From: Pseudomonadota bacterium
Lineage (GTDB): Bacteria > Pseudomonadota > Alphaproteobacteria > Rhizobiales > Xanthobacteraceae
DNA: 64,000 bases
Assembly (NCBI GenBank): GCA_023404675.1
Contig: JAEYAW010000034.1
Span: 229,570-293,569, forward strand
Direction of reading: 5' to 3'
The translations under genes and the position numbers were made by a program. Of this stretch, positions 53,250 to 61,654 are shown piece after piece. Numbering within the stretch: the stretch's first letter is position 1; every line of letters starts with the position of its first letter. Below the pieces are notes generated by a model, which was not told the origin of the DNA, searched no databases, and was given only the letters and a program-made list of their open reading frames with translations.

Positions 53250-54665
53250 ATGGACCGCCCGCTGAAGAAACTGCACATCAAGTCTTACGGCTGTCAGATG
53301 AATGTCTACGATGCCCAGCGCATGGTGGACACGCTGGCCCCGGAAGGCTTTGTCGAGACGGCGGACGCCGCCGACGCGGATCTCGTGATCCTCAACACTT
53401 GTCACATCCGCGAAAAGGCGTCCGAGAAAGTGTTCTCGGAACTCGGTCGTTTGCGCGAGATGAAGGTCGAGGCCGCGCGCCACGGACGGCAGGTGCAGAT
53501 CGCGGTGGCGGGCTGCGTCGCGCAGGCGGAGGGCGAGGAGATCATCCGCCGGGCCAGCACGGTGGACATCGTGGTCGGCCCGCAGAGCTATCACAACCTG
53601 CCCCGTCTGGTGGCCGAGGCACGGAGCAAGGGCCGCGCGCTCGATACCGAGTTTCCCGCGCAGGACAAGTTCGACTTCCTGCCGCAGCCCTCGCCCCGGG
53701 CGATCCGCGCGCGCGGCGTCAGCGCCTTCGTCACGGTGCAGGAAGGCTGCGACAAGTTCTGCACCTTCTGCGTCGTGCCTTACACGCGCGGCGCGGAAGT
53801 CTCACGGCCGGTCGCGAAGATCGTGGATGACGCGCGCCGCCTCGCCGACAACGGCGTGCGCGAGCTCACGCTGATCGGCCAGAACGTCAACGGCTATCAC
53901 GGCGACGGGCCCGACGGGCGAACCTGGTCGCTGGGGAACCTGCTGCACCACCTCGCCGCCATTCCGGGCATCGCGCGGCTGCGCTACTCCACCAGCCACC
54001 CGCTGGACATGGACGACGCGCTGATCGCGGCCCACCGCGACATTCCGGCGGTGATGCCGTTCCTGCACCTGCCGGTGCAGTCGGGCTCGGACCGGATTCT
54101 GGCGGCGATGAACCGGCGCCACACTGCCGATCAATATCGCCGGATCGTCGAGCGTTTTCGCATGGCTAGCGAAGCCATTGCATTCTCGTCGGATTTCATC
54201 GTCGGTTTCCCCGGCGAAACCGAGGACGATTTCGCCGCCACCCTCGCGCTGGTCGAGCAAATCGGCTATGCTGGCTGCTACTCGTTCAAGTATTCGCCGC
54301 GGCCGGGCACTCCGGCGGCGGACATGCGGGAGATGATTCCCGCGGCGGTGATGGACGAACGATTGGCACGGCTCCAGGAGCTGATCGAAAGCCAGCTGGC
54401 GGCATTCAACAAGGCCATGGTCGGCCGGACCGTGGATGTTCTGTTCGAGCGCGCAACGCGCATCCCCGGCCAGATGGTTGGCCGCACTCCCTATCTTCAG
54501 CCGGTCCATGTGATGGCGGACCCGGGCATCGCCGGGCAGGTGCTGCCCGTCGCCATCGACCGTCACGAACGCTACAGCCTGTTCGGCGATATTGTCGCGG
54601 CGGCCACGCATGGCCGGACCGCTGTTTCGCAGCGCCTGTCCCCCCTCCTTCCCACGGGAGCCTGA
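53250..54665 (+). CDS. miaB: tRNA-2-methylthio-N6-dimethylallyladenosine synthase MiaB
   Basis: A 471-residue radical-SAM methylthiotransferase that adds a methylthio group to i6A37. N-terminal UPF0004 domain with three cluster Cys (SYGCQMN, NTCHIRE, AGCVAQAEG), radical-SAM CxxxCxxC (CDKFCTFC), and C-terminal TRAM domain from ~residue 400. Met 53250 gives the normal start (MDRPLKKLHIKSYGC); 96 bases of open frame upstream are ignored. First of the coupled miaB-phoH-ybeY-corC-lnt set. Confidence 0.97.
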   Translation: MDRPLKKLHIKSYGCQMNVYDAQRMVDTLAPEGFVETADAADADLVILNTCHIREKASEKVFSELGRLREMKVEAARHGRQVQIAVAGCVAQAEGEEIIRRASTVDIVVGPQSYHNLPRLVAEARSKGRALDTEFPAQDKFDFLPQPSPRAIRARGVSAFVTVQEGCDKFCTFCVVPYTRGAEVSRPVAKIVDDARRLADNGVRELTLIGQNVNGYHGDGPDGRTWSLGNLLHHLAAIPGIARLRYSTSHPLDMDDALIAAHRDIPAVMPFLHLPVQSGSDRILAAMNRRHTADQYRRIVERFRMASEAIAFSSDFIVGFPGETEDDFAATLALVEQIGYAGCYSFKYSPRPGTPAADMREMIPAAVMDERLARLQELIESQLAAFNKAMVGRTVDVLFERATRIPGQMVGRTPYLQPVHVMADPGIAGQVLPVAIDRHERYSLFGDIVAAATHGRTAVSQRLSPLLPTGA

Positions 54666-54671
54666 ACGCCC

Positions 54672-55814
54672 TTGCCAAAAAGTGCATCGGACCAGACTGT
54701 GCTCATCCCCGGCCGCAAGACCGGACGCGACACCCCGGCGGGGCCGGACTCCCAGGCGGTCATCGCCTTCGACGACAACCGCGCCGTTTCAGCACTGGTC
54801 GGCCCGTATGGCCAGAACCTCGCGCTGGTGGAGCGCCGTCTCGGCGTGACGGTGGACTCGCGCGGCAACCACATCACCATTTCCGGATCCCGCGACGGCT
54901 GCGACGCGGCACGGCGCGTGCTGGAGAATGTCTACGCGCAGGCGATGCGCGGGCAGGATATCTCGCAGGGCGAGGTCGAGGGCGCGATCCGCGCGGTGAT
55001 CGCGCAGGGCTCGCTGTTCGAGTTCGATCCGAAGGCCGGCAAGCCCGCCTTCGAGGAGATCAACCTGCGCAAGCGTCCGGTGCGCGCACGCACCGCCGCA
55101 CAGGATTCCTATATCCGGGCGCTGAAGCGCAACGAGCTGGTGTTCGGCATCGGTCCGGCCGGCACCGGCAAGACATGGCTCGCGGTCGCCTATGCCGCGC
55201 GGCTGTTCGAGCGCAAGGAAGTGGATCGCATCGTGCTGTCGCGCCCTGCGGTCGAGGCCGGCGAGCGGCTCGGCTTCCTGCCCGGCGACATGCGCGAGAA
55301 GGTCGACCCCTATCTCAGGCCGATCTACGACGCGCTCAACGATTTCATGGAGGCGCGCCATGTCGAGCGCGCGCTGCAGACCGGCATGATCGAGATCGCG
55401 CCGCTCGCCTTCATGCGTGGGCGCACGCTGACGAACGCGGTCGTGCTCCTGGACGAGGCGCAGAACGCCACGTCCATGCAGATGAAGATGTTCCTGACGC
55501 GCCTCGGCGAGGGCTCGCGCATGATCATCACCGGCGACCCTTCGCAAATCGACCTGCCGCCCGGCCAGCGCTCGGGGCTGATCGAGGCCGTGCGCCTGCT
55601 GAAGGATGTCGAGGGCATCGGCTATGCGCGCTTCGAGGAGGGCGACGTCATCCGCCACGACCTCGTGCGCCGCATCGTCATGGCCTATGAGGGCGCCGCT
55701 CGGCGCGAACGCGCGGAGTTCGAGGAGCGCCAGCGCGCCACGACGTCCTCCCCCGCCTCGGAGGACGACAGCGAAGGGCTGCGCCGCACGCTGTCGCGGG
55801 AGCGGCCGCGATGA
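54672..55814 (+). CDS. phoH: PhoH-family ATPase (PhoH-like)
   Basis: A 380-residue P-loop ATPase/RNA-helicase-like protein: N-terminal KH-like portion, Walker A GPAGTGKTWLA, Walker B VVLLDEAQN, and the PhoH signature segments LSRPAVEAGERLGFLPGD and ITGDPSQIDLP. Usually co-encoded with ybeY and thought to act in RNA metabolism. Start is TTG 54672, 6 bases after the miaB stop. Its last four bases overlap ybeY (ATGA). Confidence 0.95.
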   Translation: MPKSASDQTVLIPGRKTGRDTPAGPDSQAVIAFDDNRAVSALVGPYGQNLALVERRLGVTVDSRGNHITISGSRDGCDAARRVLENVYAQAMRGQDISQGEVEGAIRAVIAQGSLFEFDPKAGKPAFEEINLRKRPVRARTAAQDSYIRALKRNELVFGIGPAGTGKTWLAVAYAARLFERKEVDRIVLSRPAVEAGERLGFLPGDMREKVDPYLRPIYDALNDFMEARHVERALQTGMIEIAPLAFMRGRTLTNAVVLLDEAQNATSMQMKMFLTRLGEGSRMIITGDPSQIDLPPGQRSGLIEAVRLLKDVEGIGYARFEEGDVIRHDLVRRIVMAYEGAARRERAEFEERQRATTSSPASEDDSEGLRRTLSRERPR

Positions 55815-56401
55815 CGGACCGACCTCGATCGCGGCGCTCGACGCCGCGATCCCAGGCTGCTCCCGCTCCCATCGAGCTCGCGCTGAGAATCCAGGCCCGC
55901 CGCTGGCGCGAAGCCGGGGATACGGCGCGCCTGCGGGCGCTCGCGCTGGACGCCTGCGCCGCCGCGATCGCGGTCGCGCCGGTCAAGCCCGCGCCCGGCG
56001 CCGAACTCAGCCTGCTGATGACCGACGACCGGCGCATCCGCATCGTCAACCGCGACTGGCGGGGCTTCGACAAGGCGACCAACGTCCTGTCCTTCCCGGC
56101 GGCGCCGCCCGACCGGATCGCGGAAAGCCCGCTCCTCGGCGACATCGTGCTGGCCTACGAGACCGTGGAGCGTGAGGCGCTGGCCGAGGGCAAGAGCGTC
56201 CAGGACCATCTCAGCCACCTCGTGGTCCACGGCCTGCTGCATCTCCTCGGAGAGGATCACGAGACCGATGCCGAGGCACGGCGGATGGAGGCCCTCGAGG
56301 TCTCCGCGCTCGCCCGGCTCGGCATCGCCGATCCCTATGCCGACGGCGAACTCCTGACCGACCCCGTTTCCAACTCTCCGGCGCAACCCGTACGACCATG
56401 A
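55811..56401 (+). CDS. ybeY: endoribonuclease YbeY
   Basis: A 196-residue single-strand RNase needed for 16S rRNA 3'-end maturation and ribosome quality control. The zinc site HLVVHGLLHLLGEDHE (HxxxHxxxxxH) is intact and NRDWRGFDKATNVLSFP precedes it. It is longer than E. coli YbeY because of an ~20-residue Arg/Ser/Pro-rich N-terminus. Overlaps both neighbours by 4 bases. Confidence 0.95.
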   Translation: MTDRPRSRRSTPRSQAAPAPIELALRIQARRWREAGDTARLRALALDACAAAIAVAPVKPAPGAELSLLMTDDRRIRIVNRDWRGFDKATNVLSFPAAPPDRIAESPLLGDIVLAYETVEREALAEGKSVQDHLSHLVVHGLLHLLGEDHETDAEARRMEALEVSALARLGIADPYADGELLTDPVSNSPAQPVRP

Positions 56402-57372
56402 GCGACGACAGTCGACAATCTCCATCCGAAACGGCAGGTCGAGGCCTCGGGCACTGGCTCGGCCAGTTCCTCGACAGGCTCGGCCTGCGCAGCAGCGGCA
56501 GCATCCGCGAGGAAATCGTCGAGGCCCTGGCGGAGGGAGGCGACGACTCCGCCGATATCAGCCCGCAGGAGCGGGCCATGCTCACCAACGTCCTGAAGCT
56601 GCGCGAGACGCGCGTCGGCGACGTCATGGTGCCGCGCGTCGACATCGCCGCCGTGCCGGCGGACGCGACGCTGGACGAGCTGATGACGCAGTTCCGGACG
56701 GCGGGTCATTCGCGGCTGGCCGTCTTCGACGACTCGCTCGACGACCCGCGCGGCATGGTCCATATCCGCGACTTCCTCGAATACATCGTCGGCAAGGCGA
56801 ACAAGGCGACGCCGGAAGGGGCCGAGACGCACGATCTCGCCGCGGTCGACCTGTCGATGACGCTGGCGGCGGCCAAGATCCTGCGCCCGGTCCTCTACGT
56901 GCCGTCCTCGATGCCCGCCGTCGACCTGCTGGTGAAGATGCAGGCGACGCGCACCCATATCGCGCTGGTCATCGACGAATATGGCGGGACGGACGGGCTC
57001 GTCTCGATCGAGGACCTGATCGAGATCATCGTGGGCGACATCGAGGACGAGCACGACCTCGAGGAGGCGCCGACCATCGCGCCGTCCGGAGAGGACAGCT
57101 TCGTCGCCGACGCCCGGGCCACGCTCGACGAGTTGAAGACCGCGACCGGCATCGATCTGTCCGAGACCGAGATCGCGGAGGACGTCGACACGCTCGGCGG
57201 GCTCATCGTCACGCTCGCGGGCCATGTGCCGACCAAGGGCGAGATCGTTGAAGGTCCCGGCGGGCTCGCATTCGAGATTCTCGATGCGAACCCCCGCCGC
57301 ATCAAGCGGCTCACGATCCGGCGCGGCGGCGAGGCCGAGCCGCAAGCGATCGCCCTGCCGGAAGCCGGCTGA
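56398..57372 (+). CDS. corC: CBS-domain protein CorC/TlyC type (hemolysin-like, Mg/Co efflux regulator)
   Basis: A 324-residue protein with two CBS domains (TRVGDVMVPRVDIAAVPADATLDE and RPVLYVPSSMPAVDLLVKMQATRTHIALVIDEYGGTDGLVSIEDLIEEI-like) and a CorC_HlyC C-terminal domain (DVDTLGGLIVTLAGHVPTKGEIV). No membrane domain, so it is the short CorC rather than the DUF21 form. Linked to Mg/Co efflux in enterobacteria. Coupled to lnt. Confidence 0.94.
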   Translation: MSDDSRQSPSETAGRGLGHWLGQFLDRLGLRSSGSIREEIVEALAEGGDDSADISPQERAMLTNVLKLRETRVGDVMVPRVDIAAVPADATLDELMTQFRTAGHSRLAVFDDSLDDPRGMVHIRDFLEYIVGKANKATPEGAETHDLAAVDLSMTLAAAKILRPVLYVPSSMPAVDLLVKMQATRTHIALVIDEYGGTDGLVSIEDLIEIIVGDIEDEHDLEEAPTIAPSGEDSFVADARATLDELKTATGIDLSETEIAEDVDTLGGLIVTLAGHVPTKGEIVEGPGGLAFEILDANPRRIKRLTIRRGGEAEPQAIALPEAG

Positions 57373-58964
57373 TGCGCCTTGCAGGACTGGCCGACCGCGT
57401 CATCCTGGCCTGGGGCTGGCGCAAGCGACTGATCGCGCTCGTCGCGGGTGCCTCCGGCGCGCTCGCCCTGGCACCGCTCGATCTGTGGCCGCTCATCGTC
57501 GTTCCGATGACGACAGCCGTCTGGCTGATCGACGGCGCCACGGAGAGAACCCCGGCCAGGCGCTTCCGCGCCGCCTTCGCTGCCGGCTGGTGGTGGGGCT
57601 TCGGCTATTTCGTCGCCGGCCTGTGGTGGCTCGGAGCCGCCTTCCTCGTCGAGGCGGACAAATTCGCCTGGGCCATGCCGCTCGGCGTCGTCGCCCTGCC
57701 CGCCTTCCTGGCCTTCTTTCCGGCGCTGGCCTTCGGCCTGGCGAGGCTCGCATGGCCGGACGGGGCGGGCCGGATCCTGATGCTGGCCGTCGCGCTCTCG
57801 GCCAGCGAATGGCTGCGCGGCCATGTGCTGACCGGCTTCCCCTGGAACGTCTACGGCATGATGCTCGCCGGGCAGGGCCTGATCGGCCAGTTCGCGGCAC
57901 TGGGAGGGCTCTACGGCCTGACGATCGTCGCGGTGGCGATCGGGGCCGCTCCGGCGACTCTCGGCACGGGAACGGGCGGGACGGCGCGCTGGAGCGCTCC
58001 GCTGCTGGCGCTCGCGGCGCTCGCCGGCATGGCCGGCTACGGGTTCTTGCGGGTCCCCGCCGGCCCCGCTCCCCTCGTGGCTGGGGTGAAGCTGCGGCTG
58101 ATGCAACCAAACCTGCCGCAGGACGCGAAATTCAACGCCCGCGCCGGCGAGACGATCCTCGCGCATTATCTCGCGCTCAGCGACCGCGCCACCAGCCCGA
58201 CCACGACCGGCGTGCAGGACGCCACGCATGTCATCTGGCCGGAATCGGCCTTTCCCTTCCTGCTCGGGCGCTCGCCGGCGGCGCTCGCCCGCATCGCGGC
58301 ACTGCTGCCGCCCGGCGTGACGCTCGTCACGGGCGCCGCCCGTGCCGGAGAAGTCCTGCCCGGCGAGAGCCGGCCCCCGATCTACAACTCGATCCAGGTC
58401 GTCGACGACGAGGGCAACATCGTCTCGAGCTACGACAAGATTCACCTCGTGCCGTTCGGCGAATATCTTCCGCCGATCCTCGAGACCCTCATCCGCCGCG
58501 TCGGGCTCTCGGAGTTCGTCGCCATTCCGGGCGGCTTCAGCGCCGGCTCGCGGCGCAATCCGCTCGCCATACGCGGCCTGCCGCCGGCCGCCCCGCTCAT
58601 CTGCTACGAGGCGATTTTTCCCGGTGAGGTGGCAGCGGCTGGTCCTCGCGCCGGCTTCATGCTCAACCTGACCAATGACGGCTGGTTCGGCCAGACCTCG
58701 GGCCCCTACCAGCACCTCGCCCAGGCGCGACTGCGCAGCGTCGAGGAGGGCCTGCCGCTGGTGCGGGTGGCGAATACCGGCGTCTCGGCCGTGATCGACG
58801 CCTATGGCCGCGTCACGGCCAGCCTGCCGCTCGGCGTCGAAGGCGTGCTGGATGCCGGCCTGCCCCAGGCCGGCCCCGGCACGCTCTACGCGAGGGCAGG
58901 CGACATCGTCTTCGCCGTCCTGCTGTTCGCCTTCCTGCTGCTCTCCAGGAGCCGCCTGCGATAG
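57372..58964 (+). CDS. lnt: apolipoprotein N-acyltransferase
   Basis: A 530-residue inner-membrane enzyme that puts the third acyl chain on lipoproteins. The N-terminal half has about seven hydrophobic helices; the C-terminal half is a nitrilase domain with Glu in WPESAFPFLL, Lys in YDKIHLVPFGEYLPP, and Cys in LICYEAIFPGEV. NDGWFGQTSGPYQHLAQARLRSVE is the typical late Lnt segment. ATG overlaps the corC stop by one base. Confidence 0.95.
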   Translation: MRLAGLADRVILAWGWRKRLIALVAGASGALALAPLDLWPLIVVPMTTAVWLIDGATERTPARRFRAAFAAGWWWGFGYFVAGLWWLGAAFLVEADKFAWAMPLGVVALPAFLAFFPALAFGLARLAWPDGAGRILMLAVALSASEWLRGHVLTGFPWNVYGMMLAGQGLIGQFAALGGLYGLTIVAVAIGAAPATLGTGTGGTARWSAPLLALAALAGMAGYGFLRVPAGPAPLVAGVKLRLMQPNLPQDAKFNARAGETILAHYLALSDRATSPTTTGVQDATHVIWPESAFPFLLGRSPAALARIAALLPPGVTLVTGAARAGEVLPGESRPPIYNSIQVVDDEGNIVSSYDKIHLVPFGEYLPPILETLIRRVGLSEFVAIPGGFSAGSRRNPLAIRGLPPAAPLICYEAIFPGEVAAAGPRAGFMLNLTNDGWFGQTSGPYQHLAQARLRSVEEGLPLVRVANTGVSAVIDAYGRVTASLPLGVEGVLDAGLPQAGPGTLYARAGDIVFAVLLFAFLLLSRSRLR

Positions 58965-59007
58965 GATCGATCCCGTCTCATCCCGCCCCCGCATCCCGCC
59001 GGTCTGG

Positions 59008-59025
59008 TGGTTCGAGATGGAACCA
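59008..59025. promoter_or_regulatory. inverted repeat upstream of XRE regulator
   Basis: TGGTTC (59008-59013) and GAACCA (59020-59025) face each other across 6 bases, 70 bases before the XRE gene. A related GTTCG-N6-CGAAC repeat lies upstream of metK. The XRE protein could bind both to control itself and metK; this is only a suggestion from symmetry. Confidence 0.4.
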
Positions 59026-59095
59026 TGTTAAAAGCCGGCCGTTTCCTGCCGATCGCTCTTCGCGTGCACCTAACCGATCCAGAGGCCATTCAACG

Positions 59096-59509
59096 ATGCA
59101 GAAGAAGGTCCCCAATCCGATCGACCGCCATGTCGGCAGTCGCGTGCGGATGCGTCGGATGCTGGCGAGCATCAGCCAGGAAAAGCTCGGGGAAGCCCTC
59201 GGCCTGACGTTCCAGCAGGTTCAGAAATACGAGAAGGGCTCGAACCGCATCAGCGCGAGCCGCCTTCAGCAGATCGCCAAGATGCTCGACGTGCCGGTCT
59301 CGTTCTTCTTCGAGGGAGCGCCGACCGGCGATCTTCCGACCGCCGGCTTCTCCGACGCGGCATCGACCGCCTATGTCTCGGACTTCCTTTCGACGAGCGA
59401 GGGCGTGCAGCTCACGAAGGCTTTCGTCCGCATCAAGAACCCGCGGGTGAGGCGGCGCATCGTCGACCTCGTCGAGGCGCTCGCCGAGGAAGAGAGCCAA
59501 ACCTCCTGA
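59096..59509 (+). CDS. XRE-family (cro/C1-type) transcriptional regulator
   Basis: A 137-residue regulator. The HTH is a well-conserved alphaproteobacterial type (HVGSRVRMRRMLASISQEKLGEALGLTFQQVQKYEKGSNRISASRLQQIA), followed by VPVSFFFEGAP and a C-terminal helical tail (AYVSDFLSTSEGVQLTKAFVRI). Same family as the regulators that stand beside metK in most Hyphomicrobiales. Target genes are not established; the position between lnt and metK suggests it affects the next gene. Confidence 0.92.
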   Translation: MQKKVPNPIDRHVGSRVRMRRMLASISQEKLGEALGLTFQQVQKYEKGSNRISASRLQQIAKMLDVPVSFFFEGAPTGDLPTAGFSDAASTAYVSDFLSTSEGVQLTKAFVRIKNPRVRRRIVDLVEALAEEESQTS

Positions 59510-59524
59510 ATCAAAGAGGTTTGC

Positions 59525-59596
59525 GTTCGCAATAACGAACATCCTTCCCGATAAACGGATTGTTGTGCTTGACGGCGAACGCGTCCGCTGCAAAGA
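59525..59596 (+). promoter_or_regulatory. putative metK promoter and operator
   Basis: CTTGAC at 59568-59573 matches the alphaproteobacterial -35 element exactly; 17 bases later, CAAAGA (59591-59596) is a weak -10. Upstream, GTTCG (59525-59529) and CGAAC (59536-59540) make an inverted repeat. CAAAGAGG is present twice (59512-59519 and 59591-59598). No SAM-riboswitch fold was recognised in 59510-59665. Confidence 0.5.
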
Positions 59597-59665
59597 GGAT
59601 GCGTCTTTTCGCCGATCGGCCGTTCCGGCGCCGGTCTTGTCTTCCCGCCCCGAGGGTCTGCGACC

Positions 59666-60871
59666 GTGTCACGCCAGAATTACCTTTTCACCAGTGAATC
59701 CGTCTCCGAGGGTCACCCCGACAAGGTCTGCGACCGCATCTCCGACGAAATCGTGGATCTCTTCTTCAAGGAAGCGCTGAAGGCCGGCTACGATCCCGCC
59801 AAGGTCCGCGTCGCCGCCGAGACCCTCGCCACCACGAACCGCGTCGTCATCGCCGGCGAGGTCCGCACCCATCTCGACGAGAAGCAGATCAAGTCGAAGG
59901 TGAAGTCGGTCGCCCGCAAGGCGATCCGCAACATCGGCTACGAGCAGGACGGCTTCCACTGGAAGAAGTGCAAGATCGACGTGCTGCTGCATCCGCAGTC
60001 CGCCGACATCGCGCAGGGTGTCGACGAAGCCGGCAACAAGGATGTCGGCGCCGGCGACCAGGGCATCATGTTCGGCTATGCCAGCCGCGAGACGCCCGAG
60101 CTCCTGCCCGCCCCGATCTACTACGCCCACAAGATCCTCGAGACGCTGACGCTCGCCCGCAAGAAGGGCGAGGGCGACGCCGCCAAGCTCGGCCCCGACG
60201 CCAAGAGCCAGGTGACCGTCAAGTACGAGAACGGCAAGCCCGTCGGCGTGACCCAGATCGTGCTCTCGACCCAGCATCTCGACGAGTCGCTGAGCTCGGC
60301 CGACGTCCGCAAGATCGTCGAGCCTTATATCCGTGCGGCCCTGCCGGAAGGCTGGATCGGCAAGGACACGGTCTGGCACATCAACCCGACGGGCAAGTTT
60401 GTGATCGGCGGCCCCGACGGCGACGCAGGGCTGACCGGCCGCAAGATCATCGTCGACACCTATGGCGGAGCGGCCCCGCATGGCGGCGGCGCCTTCTCGG
60501 GCAAGGACCCGACCAAGGTCGACCGTTCGGCCGCCTATGCGGCGCGCTATCTCGCCAAGAACGTCGTCGCGGCCAAGCTCGCCGACCGCGCCACGATCCA
60601 GCTCTCCTACGCCATCGGCGTCGCCAAGCCGCTGTCGATCTATGTCGACTTGCACGGCACCGGCAAGGTCGACGAGGCCAAGCTGGAAGAGGTCCTCGGC
60701 AAGATCGTCGACCTCTCGCCCAATGGCATCCGCACGCATCTCGGCCTGAACAAGCCGATCTACGCCAAGACCTCGGCCTATGGCCATTTCGGCCGCAAGG
60801 CGGGACGTGACGGCAGCTTCTCCTGGGAGAAGACCGATCTGGTCGACGCTCTGAAGAAGGCCGTCGCCTGA
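59666..60871 (+). CDS. metK: S-adenosylmethionine synthetase
   Basis: A 401-residue enzyme making SAM from methionine and ATP. Family marks: TSESVSEGHPDKVCDRISDE, GAGDQGIMFGYA, PTGKFVIGGPDGDAGLTGRKIIVDTYGG, GGGAFSGKDPTKVDRSAAYAAR, SYAIGVAKPLSIYVDLHGTG. Start is GTG 59666 with GAGGG upstream. A perfect intrinsic terminator follows. Methyl donor source for TrmB, encoded next, and for the methylthiolation by MiaB. Confidence 0.97.
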   Translation: MSRQNYLFTSESVSEGHPDKVCDRISDEIVDLFFKEALKAGYDPAKVRVAAETLATTNRVVIAGEVRTHLDEKQIKSKVKSVARKAIRNIGYEQDGFHWKKCKIDVLLHPQSADIAQGVDEAGNKDVGAGDQGIMFGYASRETPELLPAPIYYAHKILETLTLARKKGEGDAAKLGPDAKSQVTVKYENGKPVGVTQIVLSTQHLDESLSSADVRKIVEPYIRAALPEGWIGKDTVWHINPTGKFVIGGPDGDAGLTGRKIIVDTYGGAAPHGGGAFSGKDPTKVDRSAAYAARYLAKNVVAAKLADRATIQLSYAIGVAKPLSIYVDLHGTGKVDEAKLEEVLGKIVDLSPNGIRTHLGLNKPIYAKTSAYGHFGRKAGRDGSFSWEKTDLVDALKKAVA

Positions 60872-60894
60872 CCCTCGGGACGACCGATGGATCG

Positions 60895-60924
60895 AAAGGC
60901 CGGGGTGTCGCCCCGGCCTTTTTT
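60895..60924 (+). terminator. intrinsic terminator after metK
   Basis: AAAGGCCGGGG (60895-60905) and CCCCGGCCTTT (60911-60921) form an 11-bp stem with a TGTCG loop followed by six Ts (60919-60924). A textbook Rho-independent terminator, 24 bases after the metK stop, in front of trmB. Confidence 0.92.
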
Positions 60925-60961
60925 CGTTGCGTTGACGAGAAGCTGCTCTATCAGCCCTGCC

Positions 60962-61654
60962 ATGACCGACGAACATACTGACGAGCGCGCCTTCTTCGGC
61001 CGGCGCAAGGGAAAGCAGCTGCGCGAGGGGCAGAGCGGCGTCATCGAGACGCTGCTGCCGAAGCTGCGCCTGCCCGAAGGCCCCATCCTCGATCCTGCGG
61101 CGCTGTTTCCTCACCCGGTGACGGCGGTCCGGCTCGAAATCGGCTTCGGCGGGGGCGAGCATCTGCTGATGCGCATGCGCGAGAGTCCGCAGATCGGGTT
61201 CATCGGCGTCGAGCCCTTCGTCAACGGCATGGCGAAGTTCCTCTCGGTCGTCGAGCGCGAGGGGCTGACGAATATCCGCGTCTGGGACAGTGACGCGGCC
61301 CTGATGCTGCCGCGCCTGCCTGAAGGCTCGCTCGATGCGGTCGACCTGCTGTATCCGGATCCGTGGCCCAAGCGACGCCAGCGCAAGCGGCGCTTCGTGT
61401 CGGAGCGCACGCTGGGGCTGCTCGCACGGGCCCTGCGGCCCGGGGGCCGCTTCCGCTTCGCCAGCGACATCGACGACTATGTCGGCTGGACGCTGGCGCG
61501 GCTGCTGCGCTCGCCCGATTTCGACTGGACGGACGAGCGCGCCGAGGAGTGGCGGCAGCCCTATCCGGGCTGGATCCGCACCCGCTACGAGGCGAAGGCG
61601 GTCGCGGCCGGACGGGTGCCGAGCTATCTCACGGCCTTGCGTCGCGCATCCTGA
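60962..61654 (+). CDS. trmB: tRNA (guanine-N7-)-methyltransferase TrmB
   Basis: A 230-residue SAM methyltransferase modifying G46 of tRNAs. Motifs: RLEIGFGGGEHLLM (SAM loop), IGVEPFVNGMAKFL, LDAVDLLYPDPWPKRRQRKRRFV (the TrmB catalytic stretch), and FRFASDIDDYVGW. Met 60962 gives a normal start behind the metK terminator. The last 26 bases overlap the end of the DUF2336 gene on the other strand. Confidence 0.95.
   Translation: MTDEHTDERAFFGRRKGKQLREGQSGVIETLLPKLRLPEGPILDPAALFPHPVTAVRLEIGFGGGEHLLMRMRESPQIGFIGVEPFVNGMAKFLSVVEREGLTNIRVWDSDAALMLPRLPEGSLDAVDLLYPDPWPKRRQRKRRFVSERTLGLLARALRPGGRFRFASDIDDYVGWTLARLLRSPDFDWTDERAEEWRQPYPGWIRTRYEAKAVAAGRVPSYLTALRRAS

Noticed and set aside
59510..59665. 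Possible SAM-responsive riboswitch before metK
   Set aside because: I looked for a SAM-II/SAM-V-like pseudoknot or a stable leader stem followed by sequestered start and saw none; only a promoter-like element and short repeats.
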